Positions 1-5,282 of a stretch of 12,759 nucleotides of DNA are shown here, in pieces. Made by a program: the position numbers and the translations under genes. The first letter of the stretch is position 1. Each line of letters opens with the position of its first letter. Origin of the DNA: Syntrophaceae bacterium UBA6109 (lineage in GTDB: Bacteria; Desulfobacterota; Syntrophia; Syntrophales; UBA6109). The stretch is from the NCBI GenBank assembly GCA_002428445.1, contig DIWJ01000011.1, forward strand, positions 1 through 12,759. The letters are read 5' to 3'. The notes beneath the pieces are model-generated. The model was not told where the DNA came from and made no database searches. It saw only the letters and a list, made by a program, of their open reading frames with translations.

Positions 1-425
1 GCCCGGATGAGCCGAACGGCGCGCTTGATTTTGTCGAAGGTGATTTCGGTATCCAGACTGGCCACGACGACTTGGACATCCTCGTCGGCGAGAACAAAGC
101 CTTCCTCCTCCATGGCCCGGCTAAGCGCGGGCATGCCGAAGACGTGCACCCTCGTCCCTGACGGGTACTCGCGCCGCAGATAGCGGGCCGCCGCCTGCCC
201 GGAGACCAGAATCTCAGAAGGCAAGACCTCTGCGCCCATCCGGGCCAGTTGAACGGCGCGTTCTTGTGGTGTGCGGGTAGCGTTGTTGGTCACCAGAACA
301 AAGGGGATATGTCGCCCGCGCAGGAACGCAAAGAATTCACCCAGGCGGGGCATCGGCTTATTGCCATGGTACAGCACCCCGTCCATGTCGAGGATCAGGT
401 GCGTAATGTTTGTCAATAAAGTCAT
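1..425 (-). CDS. HAD-IIA family (NagD-like) sugar/nucleotide phosphatase, C-terminus outside window
   Basis: Reading leftwards from an ATG at 425-423, preceded by the Shine-Dalgarno GGAGGG (432-437), there is an open frame of 141 codons that leaves the window. The protein shows HAD motif I near the N-terminus, DMDGVLYHG, with the nucleophile and acid/base aspartates at residues 13 and 15, and motif II as VTNN with Thr46. The residues directly after motif I and the following cap region match the HAD-IIA group (NagD, p-nitrophenyl phosphatase, phosphoglycolate phosphatase relatives), which hydrolyse small phosphate esters in the cytoplasm. The true substrate cannot be told. It lies 81 bp downstream of ccsA on the same strand, with no clear terminator between them, so it may be co-transcribed but is not an obvious functional partner. 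Motifs III and IV lie beyond the edge. The family call is firm, the specific function is not. Confidence 0.85.
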   Translation of the reverse strand, partial: MTLLTNITHLILDMDGVLYHGNKPMPRLGEFFAFLRGRHIPFVLVTNNATRTPQERAVQLARMGAEVLPSEILVSGQAAARYLRREYPSGTRVHVFGMPALSRAMEEEGFVLADEDVQVVVASLDTEITFDKIKRAVRLIR

Positions 426-506
426 CGTTTCCCTCCGGTTTTAGCCTACATTGAAATAAACCCTGATCCAATTAAATCATTTTCTCCCGTCCGGTTTTCC
501 CATCGG

Positions 507-1322
507 TCAAAAATAGCTGTGGAGGCTGTCGAGGTAGTTCACCCCGAGGTAGGTGAACAGGACGGAGGCAAAGCCGATAAGCGACAGCCAGGCCATCCTC
601 TTCCCGCGCCAGCCCCGGACGGAACGTGCGTGGAGCATCACCGCGTAGACGATCCAGGTAATCAGCGACCAGGTCTCCTTCGGATCCCAGCTCCAGTAAG
701 AACCCCATGCGTAATGGGCCCAGACGGACCCCGTCATGATCCCGAGGCTCAGCAGGACAAAACCGAGCACGACGCTCTGGTAGAGAAGTTCCTCGACCGC
801 AGCGGCGGCCGGGATCAGGTTGGAATGCCCTTTCCCTTTGAGCAGATACATGATTCCCAGGGAGAAGGCCATCGCAAAGGAGGCGTAGCCCAGAAAGCAG
901 GTGAGAACATGGACGGTGAGCCAGTTGCTCTGCAGGGCCGGGATGAGGGGCTGGATGCGGTCACTGACGCCCGGGGAGATCGAGGCGAAGGCCAGCAGGA
1001 GAAAGGCGACGGGGATCACGAAGACGCCGAGGCTGCGGCTGCGTATTTTCCATTCGATGATCAGGTAGAGGAGCAGAACCGCCCAGGCGAAGAAGCTGAG
1101 CGACTCGTAAAAGTTTGCCAGCGGCACATGGCCGATCCCCAGGTCGTAGGAATTCTTCCAGCGCAGCAGAAGGGCCGCGCTGTGCAGCAGGAAGCCGGTC
1201 CGGGCGATCCAGGATGCCGCGTTTCCCCAGAATTCCTTCTCCCGGACCATCCGGGCGAGGTACAACAGAAATGAGAGCAGGTAGACAAAGGTCACCCCGC
1301 TCAGAATCGCCGAATCGCTCAT
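507..1322 (-). CDS. ccsA: Cytochrome c synthase subunit CcsA/ResC (system II)
   Basis: A 271-residue, very hydrophobic protein with about eight membrane segments. It carries the tryptophan-rich WWD signature at residues 206-218 (WGSYWSWDPKETW), the hallmark of the haem-handling protein family CcsA/ResC/CcmC/CcmF. Histidines at 47, 138, 203 and 231 lie where the family has its haem-ligating or channel histidines, but which is which is inferred. In system II, CcsA with ResB carries haem across the cytoplasmic membrane and attaches it to CXXCH sites of exported cytochromes. The start ATG at 1322 overlaps the resB stop as ATGA, so the two are translationally coupled, as is usual for this pair. 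The length is normal for a stand-alone CcsA. Its likely client in this window is the monohaem protein at 3772-4263. Confidence 0.95.
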   Translation of the reverse strand: MSDSAILSGVTFVYLLSFLLYLARMVREKEFWGNAASWIARTGFLLHSAALLLRWKNSYDLGIGHVPLANFYESLSFFAWAVLLLYLIIEWKIRSRSLGVFVIPVAFLLLAFASISPGVSDRIQPLIPALQSNWLTVHVLTCFLGYASFAMAFSLGIMYLLKGKGHSNLIPAAAAVEELLYQSVVLGFVLLSLGIMTGSVWAHYAWGSYWSWDPKETWSLITWIVYAVMLHARSVRGWRGKRMAWLSLIGFASVLFTYLGVNYLDSLHSYF

Positions 1323-2710
1323 CGATGCCCCTCCGCCTTTCCGATCTCCAATAACAGTCGGTTCATCTCCTTTTTCAGGCCGACCGGGTCCCGGTTGCTC
1401 GAACCGGCGAGGCCGATCCGGCTTTTTTCCTGATCCTCATTCTCCTCCAGGATGATCCGGAACCGGCGGTGGGAGTAAAAGAAGGTGATCATGAGTCCGA
1501 TGACCAGCAGGGCCGCGCCTCCGGCGACCAGGGGGACCCCCGGGTCTCGGGTCGCCTGAAGCACCGTGTAGAACCTCTCCCCTTTTTTCTGCATGGAAAA
1601 GAGATAAGGGGCGAAAAGAGCGGGGTTCATCAGCGGAACCTGCTCCAGAATTTTCGGATTCGCCTCCTTGATCCGCTCGATGTTCTGGAAGACCCAGAAC
1701 CGGACATTCCCGCGTGTCGATGTGACGGAGAGCTTCACCGCCGGACCCAACCGCATGAGGTCGTTCTCGGCGCGGATGACCTCCACCCGCCCCTCCGCTT
1801 TCGGGAGATCGAAAGCGTCGCCGACGGCAGTCTCCCGCTCGTTTGCCTTTCCATCCCCTCTGACATAGGTCAGGATCAGACGGCCGCCGGGGAGGAGGCC
1901 ATAGCTCGCCTGATAGAAGCGCAGGCCGCCGAAGGTGATCGGGTGGTTGACGAGAAGGGACCCCTGCCGGACGATTTTCCCATCCTGGATAAAGGACAGA
2001 TCGGAACGAAACATCTTCGGGGCGCCGTTCTCATAGTACTCGATGGTGAAATGGTCGCAGCGAATCGAAAAAGGCAAGGATTGCGAAGGTTTTCCGCCTG
2101 GGAACGCAATCGACTTTGAGGTTTCCCTCTCGACGATTTCCACATGACCCCGGACGCCGAAGATCGCGCCGGCAAGCCCCCCCGTGATCAGCAGCAGGAC
2201 ACCCAGATGGACGACAAAGACGCCGAAACGGGAGAAGGCGCCCCTCCCGCCGGCGAGGATGAACCCCCGGGGCGTCTCCACCTTTTGGACCTGCCGGCAG
2301 CGCTTTCGGAGGAGGGTCTCCAGCCGGAAAACCTCCTCCGCAGGGGGCCTGTCCGTTGCCACGATCCAGTCCGGGGGGAGATCCGCGAGGCGCTCCGTTC
2401 CATCCGGCGGGGCGCCGCTGCGAAACTGCCGCCGGGCCGCGGGAAAGCGATCCAGGGAGCAGGCGATCAGGTTTGCGGCCAGCAGGACGAGCAGGAGGAT
2501 GAACCAGGCGGAATGATAGACGTTGAAGAGCTGGAAAGCTTGAAAAACGGCCAGGAGTGCGGGGTGCAACCGCGAGGAAAAGGCTTCCGCCGCCTCCTGC
2601 TGAGGAATGATCGTTCCCAGGAGAGCCCCGAGGGCAATCGCGGCAAGCAGGACGATTGCCAACCGCATGGAGGTAAAAAATTTCTTGAAATCTGTGCGTT
2701 TGCCGGTCAT
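1319..2710 (-). CDS. resB: Cytochrome c biogenesis protein ResB/CcsB (system II)
   Basis: A 463-residue ResB-family protein. Membrane segments are visible at about residues 16-36, 67-87, 162-185 and 391-412. A large domain lies between the third and fourth (about 186-390), which the family places on the outer face of the membrane, with the conserved-type stretch NHPITFGGLRFYQASYG at 255-271. A charged tail follows. ResB is the partner of CcsA in haem delivery and keeps apocytochrome thiols reduced for ligation. The open frame extends to 3040, but the extra 110 codons are arginine- and serine-rich and unlike a membrane protein. The ATG at 2710 has AGGAGG (2714-2719) three bases upstream and places the first membrane helix correctly, so I choose it. 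It ends in an ATGA overlap with ccsA. No convincing promoter was seen upstream. Confidence 0.94.
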   Translation of the reverse strand: MTGKRTDFKKFFTSMRLAIVLLAAIALGALLGTIIPQQEAAEAFSSRLHPALLAVFQAFQLFNVYHSAWFILLLVLLAANLIACSLDRFPAARRQFRSGAPPDGTERLADLPPDWIVATDRPPAEEVFRLETLLRKRCRQVQKVETPRGFILAGGRGAFSRFGVFVVHLGVLLLITGGLAGAIFGVRGHVEIVERETSKSIAFPGGKPSQSLPFSIRCDHFTIEYYENGAPKMFRSDLSFIQDGKIVRQGSLLVNHPITFGGLRFYQASYGLLPGGRLILTYVRGDGKANERETAVGDAFDLPKAEGRVEVIRAENDLMRLGPAVKLSVTSTRGNVRFWVFQNIERIKEANPKILEQVPLMNPALFAPYLFSMQKKGERFYTVLQATRDPGVPLVAGGAALLVIGLMITFFYSHRRFRIILEENEDQEKSRIGLAGSSNRDPVGLKKEMNRLLLEIGKAEGHR

Positions 2711-3133
2711 GCCCCTCCTGATTCGCTGCGCTTTCTGGAAATCCCCGTTAGTTCCCCATTCCCCGCGGGCGGGGAGGGCTCCGGCCGTTCGGCTACGGGA
2801 GGAAAATATCCGTCGCCGTCCGGGAGATCGAGAGCGGGTATCCGTAGGGGAGGCATTTAACACAAAAACATGCCGCTGCCAAGAACGAGCCTTTCGGATA
2901 AAGTCGGGCAGACATCTGCTGTCCACGGTTCCCATATCGCGAGACATAACACGAGAAAACGAGTATGAGCGCCTCAGGGGGGACGCGGCCCAACCCGAGT
3001 ATTTTCCTGAAGCTGTTCGGAGCGACCTTCGGATTGGCAAACACGCTGTTACGGTTGTTCCCGCCCGGCCATATCCTCTGGTCCGAGTTCTTCTTTTGAG
3101 ATTGGCCGGGGTGTCCGACGGGAGGGAATGCCT
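2711..3133. other. Intergenic stretch between resB and the ModE-like gene, no firm gene
   Basis: About 420 bases lie between the resB start and the stop of the ModE-like gene. They hold a perfect palindromic hairpin CCCCGC-GG-GCGGGG at 2761-2774 just upstream of resB, and a 44-codon plus-strand frame listed separately. A minus-strand frame of 83 codons (3044-2793) has no ribosome site or recognisable composition and I do not accept it. I see no RNA gene, clear promoter or mobile element. The space could hold a degraded gene, but no family is recognisable. Confidence 0.5.
2965..3099 (+). CDS. Possible small hydrophobic protein, 44 aa, unrecognised
   Basis: An ATG-started frame of 44 codons on the plus strand, opposite to both flanking genes. 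It is rich in Phe and Leu (for example NPSIFLKLFGATFGLANTL) and ends in EFFF. The amino-acid makeup is more protein-like than the neighbouring noise frames, with one amphipathic or membrane-seeking stretch. There is no good Shine-Dalgarno, only an A/G-rich run before the ATG, and no family is recognised. It may be a short membrane peptide, the remnant of a longer gene, or chance. Confidence 0.2.
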   Translation: MSASGGTRPNPSIFLKLFGATFGLANTLLRLFPPGHILWSEFFF

Positions 3134-3451
3134 TCAGGAAAGATTCCGGTTCGCTTTATCCAGCAGGGAAGCTATTTCTTGATCCAGTTGATCGAACCGG
3201 CTGATCAGTTTTTTTGCCTCCTCCGTGAGGTGCATGCCGGTTCGTCCGGGATCGGTTGTCACCAGCTTCATCCCGAGGCGCTCTTCGGAGGCTTTCACAC
3301 GTCCCCAGGCGGCCCGATAGGACATGTCCAGTTTTTTCGCTGCTGCATTGAGGCTGTGGCATTCGTCGATGGCCTTGAACAGAAGATCCCGCCCGGGTCC
3401 GAAAAGGACCTTTCCGTCTTTTTCCAGCCAGATCTTGTGCTTGATTTCCAT
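3134..3451 (-). CDS. ModE-type N-terminal winged-helix regulator without molybdate-binding domain
   Basis: A 105-residue protein that matches the DNA-binding domain of ModE (LysR-like winged helix). A short beta start and the run LFGPGRDLLFKAID lead into the helix-turn-helix at about residues 32-53 (LNAAAKKLDMSYRAAWGRV). The wing follows as DPGRTGMHLTEEA, and a C-terminal dimerisation helix ends the protein. Full ModE (about 260 aa) also has two TOBE-like domains that bind molybdate or tungstate; these are absent, so the signal it senses is not evident. The ATG at 3451 begins exactly where ModE homology begins, with GGGAAAGG upstream. A longer frame from 3508 adds a low-complexity Ser run and is less likely. 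It is divergent from the haem protein-FeS-AOR operon, whose enzyme needs a tungsten or molybdenum pterin cofactor, so control of that operon and of itself is a reasonable inference. Confidence 0.88.
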   Translation of the reverse strand: MEIKHKIWLEKDGKVLFGPGRDLLFKAIDECHSLNAAAKKLDMSYRAAWGRVKASEERLGMKLVTTDPGRTGMHLTEEAKKLISRFDQLDQEIASLLDKANRNLS

Positions 3452-3508
3452 GGCGCAGACCTTTCCCGAGCTTGAAGATGTGGAATCATTGACAGCTAAA
3501 CCTACCAA

Positions 3509-3539
3509 ATTACATCATGCTCGGCAAGACATATGTCAA
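3509..3539 (-). promoter_or_regulatory. Candidate promoter of the ModE-like gene
   Basis: Read on the minus strand, TTGACA (3539-3534) and TGTAAT (3514-3509) are separated by 19 bases in an AT-rich stretch, upstream of the ModE-like start at 3451. Both hexamers are good sigma-70 matches (6/6 and 5/6), but the spacing is long. The palindrome at 3528-3537 overlaps the -35 box, which would suit autoregulation. Confidence 0.4.
3528..3537. promoter_or_regulatory. Palindromic candidate operator GACATATGTC
   Basis: A perfect 10-bp palindrome followed by related half sites: ATGTCA recurs at 3533-3538 and 3542-3547, and ACATAT at 3529-3534 and 3550-3555. The cluster lies in the AT-rich divergent region between a regulator and the operon it probably controls, 50 to 60 bases upstream of the plus-strand promoter. 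It does not closely match the classical E. coli ModE site, so its protein is inferred from position only. Confidence 0.4.
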
Positions 3540-3586
3540 AAATGTCATAACATATCAAAATCATTTCATTTTTTTGTAAATAATGG

Positions 3587-3616
3587 TTGACAGGCGGATG
3601 CGGAATCGATTATGTT
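3587..3616 (+). promoter_or_regulatory. Candidate sigma-70-type promoter of the haem protein-FeS-AOR operon
   Basis: TTGACA (3587-3592) is a perfect -35 box, followed after 18 bases by TATGTT (3611-3616), a 4/6 match for the -10 box. Transcription would start near 3622-3625 and leave an approximately 150-base leader before the ATG at 3772. No other comparably good promoter was seen on this strand between 3452 and 3771. Confidence 0.55.
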
Positions 3617-3633
3617 CCCGCGCACGAGGGAAC
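3614..3633. promoter_or_regulatory. Perfect dyad over the -10/start region (GTTCCC-N8-GGGAAC)
   Basis: A 6-bp perfect inverted repeat with an 8-base centre lies exactly across the end of the candidate -10 box and the expected transcription start. Its left arm would not be transcribed from that promoter, so it is more plausibly a DNA-level repressor site than an RNA hairpin. No matching regulator family could be named. Confidence 0.35.
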
Positions 3634-3680
3634 CTTACTTCAGAAGCCGGACAGCGGTCCGGGCGGTTTGGCATAAGGTT
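3631..3680 (+). ncRNA. Potentially folded 5' leader of the AOR operon (possible cis-regulatory RNA)
   Basis: The leader can close with a 7-bp stem, AACCTTA (3631-3637) with TAAGGTT (3674-3680). Inside are a small CTT-CAG-AAG hairpin (3638-3646) and a perfect hairpin CCGGAC-AGCG-GTCCGG (3647-3662), then a short unpaired GCGGTTTGGC. This is the geometry of a small multi-branch junction, located between the promoter and the first gene. I could not match it to the molybdenum-cofactor, c-di-GMP or cobalamin riboswitch consensus from memory, so it is only a structural candidate. Confidence 0.35.
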
Positions 3681-3771
3681 ATCGGATGTTTTTTTATACA
3701 ACAATACCACTTCAAAGACCCGCACTTCTGCGTCCGCACTGCATCCATACCAATCATCACGGAGGAATATC

Positions 3772-4263
3772 ATGAAGAAACGTACGATTGCTGCGGCGAT
3801 TATCTTTGTCGCCCTCTCCATTGTCCTTGCCGGCTGGGTGTCGGCGCAGACCAAGATCGCCCCCAACGGCGCCGCCGTTTGGGATTTTATCAAGAAAGCG
3901 GACTACGCCAAGAAGTGGAAAATGTGGCCCGATTCCAAACCGATGCATCGAGGCGTCGATCCGCACGGCGCGCTGCTGAATGTCTATGTGAATGATGCGG
4001 CGCTCAAAGGCATCGCCGCCAAGAAGGGGAAGCTGCCGGTGGATTCGCTGGTGATCATCGACAACTTCAATGCTCAGAAGAAACTCGAATTCATCGGCAT
4101 CATGTACAAGATCAAGGGATACAACCCCAAGGACGGGGACTGGTTCTGGGCGCAGTACACGCCTGACGGCAAAGTGGTCGAGGAGGGCAAGATCGACGAA
4201 TGCATCCGCTGCCATGCGGTGCAGAAGACCAACGACTACGTCTATTCGAGCAAGCTGAAGTAA
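3772..4263 (+). CDS. Exported monohaem cytochrome P460-family protein
   Basis: A 163-residue protein with a clear Sec signal peptide: basic MKKR, a hydrophobic core to residue 20, and a likely cut after VSA at 25. The mature part has the P460-family pattern: MWPDSKPMHRG, then PHGALLNVYVNDAAL at about 64-78, a central beta-rich part, DGDWFWAQYTPDGKV at 121-135, and the haem attachment site CIRCH at 144-148 near the C-terminus. The family includes hydroxylamine-oxidising cytochrome P460 and NO-binding cytochromes c'-beta; many members in anaerobes are uncharacterised. The ATG at 3772 has GGAGGAA (3761-3767) at good spacing; the frame upstream to 3583 is non-coding leader. As first gene of the AOR operon it may accept electrons from the FeS-AOR pair in the periplasm, or protect against NO or hydroxylamine. 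Haem ligation would rely on the CcsA/ResB pair nearby. Confidence 0.88.
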   Translation: MKKRTIAAAIIFVALSIVLAGWVSAQTKIAPNGAAVWDFIKKADYAKKWKMWPDSKPMHRGVDPHGALLNVYVNDAALKGIAAKKGKLPVDSLVIIDNFNAQKKLEFIGIMYKIKGYNPKDGDWFWAQYTPDGKVVEEGKIDECIRCHAVQKTNDYVYSSKLK

Positions 4264-4267
4264 CCTT

Positions 4268-4284
4268 GCGGGGAACCTTCCCGC
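4268..4284 (+). other. Short hairpin directly after the cytochrome stop codon
   Basis: GCGGG (4268-4272) pairs with CCCGC (4280-4284), extended by a G-T pair around the loop AACCT. There is no T-run after it, so it is not an intrinsic terminator. It could shield the 3' end of the cytochrome message and, with the following repeat, allow different amounts of haem protein and downstream enzyme. Confidence 0.3.
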
Positions 4285-4377
4285 GCGGGCGCACCACATG
4301 CGGTTCGCGAAACGGAGGGGAAACTGCAGAACGGTTTCGATAGGGAAAGGGAGACGTTTGAAAAACGCCCCTGCTTT

Positions 4378-4446
4378 GTCATTCCCGCGAAAGCGGGAAT
4401 CCAGAAGGTCTTAAAAGGACTGGATTCCTGCTTCCGCAGGAATGAC
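4378..4446. repeat. Palindromic intergenic repeat with GTCATTCC...GGAATGAC ends
   Basis: A 69-bp inverted repeat. The left arm starts GTCATTCCCGCG and contains its own hairpin CCCGC-GAAA-GCGGG; the right arm ends GCAGGAATGAC; inner CCAG and CTGG also pair. The form (GTCATTCC, GCGAAAGC, GGAATCCAG, spacer, complement) is a familiar dispersed non-coding palindrome in many proteobacterial and Desulfobacterota genomes. It lies inside the 285-bp gap between the cytochrome gene and the FeS gene. The right arm has drifted (CTGCTTCCGCAG instead of a copy of the left). It is probably a non-autonomous REP/MITE-like unit. Confidence 0.75.
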
Positions 4447-4538
4447 GATTTACTGAATTTCGGGAGAAATTCAAAGGTCTCAAAGGGTATTGAGATCAGC
4501 GGAATGGAATCGTTTGTGGGTGTCAAAACGGATTAAAT

Positions 4539-4543
4539 GGAGG
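4539..4543 (+). promoter_or_regulatory. Ribosome binding site that sets the FeS-subunit start at 4549
   Basis: GGAGG lies five bases before the ATG at 4549. The in-frame ATG at 4537 overlaps this site and has no site of its own, so 4549 is preferred. Confidence 0.75.
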
Positions 4544-4548
4544 TTTCT

Positions 4549-5277
4549 ATGAAAGAAGAGATCAAGATTCCCGAGATCGTCAACAAGGAGACGTCGCGGC
4601 GCGGCTTCCTGAAGGGCGCAGCGATGACCGCGGGCGGGGCGATTGCCCTTGCGACCATCGGCGGCGGCGTCCGGCCGAAGGAGGTCAAGGCGGCGGAGGC
4701 GCCGAAGGTCGTGCAGCGCTACCTGTTTGCAGAGCGACAGAACTGCACGGGCTGCCGCGCCTGTGAGTATGCCTGCAACATCAAACATGAGGGTGTCGTC
4801 CGGCCGTCGGTGGCGCGGATTCATGTCCTCAAACACAAAGGGGTCGTGGACATCCCCGTGATCTGCTGGCACTGCGACGACCATCCGTGCGTCGCGGCCT
4901 GTCCGACGAACCCCAAATCGCTCACCGTCGATCCCAAGAGCAACGGGATCATCGTCAACGAGAAGACCTGCATCGGCGAGAAGTGCCTCAAATGCGTCGA
5001 GGCCTGTCCGGCGCAGTACGTGCGGGTCCATCCCGACACGGGCCTGCCGATCATGTGCGACATGTGCGGCGGCGATCCGGAGTGCGTGAAGGCCTGTTTG
5101 CGACAGTCCGGACAACCCCAGGGGCCCTGTCTGGTGGCCAATACGATGGGTTTCGGCGTCAACCAGGCTTATCGGAACGTAACGCCGGCCAAGGCCGGTG
5201 AGGACATGATGGATCTGTTATTCTATCCCAGCAAAGGCGGCAGGCCCGTCACTGGGAAATCCAGGAAGGGGAGGTGA
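4549..5277 (+). CDS. Tat-exported four-cluster [4Fe-4S] electron transfer subunit of the AOR
   Basis: A 242-residue protein. A twin-arginine signal, SRRGFLK at residues 16-22, is followed by a mild hydrophobic stretch and a likely cleavage near residue 51. Sixteen cysteines then fall in four groups of DmsB/YdhX type: 66-69-72-76, 106-109-114-118, 141-146-149-153 and 170-173-179-183, enough for four [4Fe-4S] clusters. Such subunits wire a molybdenum or tungsten enzyme to its electron partner. FeS proteins next to AOR-family genes are known in E. coli (YdhX/YdhY with YdhV) and in bacterial AOR complexes (AorA with AorB). The gene ends five bases before the AOR start, a strong sign of one complex. 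The Tat signal suggests that the folded AOR is carried across the membrane with this subunit. There is no membrane anchor in either protein. The Lys/Arg-rich tail (GKSRKGR) is unexplained. Confidence 0.9.
   Translation: MKEEIKIPEIVNKETSRRGFLKGAAMTAGGAIALATIGGGVRPKEVKAAEAPKVVQRYLFAERQNCTGCRACEYACNIKHEGVVRPSVARIHVLKHKGVVDIPVICWHCDDHPCVAACPTNPKSLTVDPKSNGIIVNEKTCIGEKCLKCVEACPAQYVRVHPDTGLPIMCDMCGGDPECVKACLRQSGQPQGPCLVANTMGFGVNQAYRNVTPAKAGEDMMDLLFYPSKGGRPVTGKSRKGR
5270..5274 (+). promoter_or_regulatory. Ribosome binding site that sets the AOR start at 5283
   Basis: GGAGG, extended to GGAGGTGAT, lies eight bases before the ATG at 5283. The upstream GTG at 5274 is part of this site and is rejected as a start. 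Confidence 0.75.
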
Positions 5278-5282
5278 TCACC

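Noticed and set aside
2711..3040. N-terminal extension of ResB by 110 residues
   Set aside because: The extension is Arg/Ser-rich and has no ribosome site, while the ATG at 2710 has AGGAGG and the proper first membrane helix.
2793..3044. Minus-strand frame of 83 codons between resB and the regulator
   Set aside because: No ribosome site, no recognisable family and mixed composition; likely chance.
3668..3684. Sigma-54-like box TGGCAT-N4-TTATC
   Set aside because: The essential GC of the -12 element is missing, and the sequence is better explained by the leader stem.
3583..3771. N-terminal extension of the cytochrome reading frame
   Set aside because: It would hide the signal peptide and overlaps the promoter; GGAGGAA before 3772 sets the start.
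4242..4526. Minus-strand frame of 94 codons containing SSFLRKQESSP and IPAFAGMTK
   Set aside because: These peptides are the familiar chance translation of the palindromic repeat at 4378-4446, not a gene.
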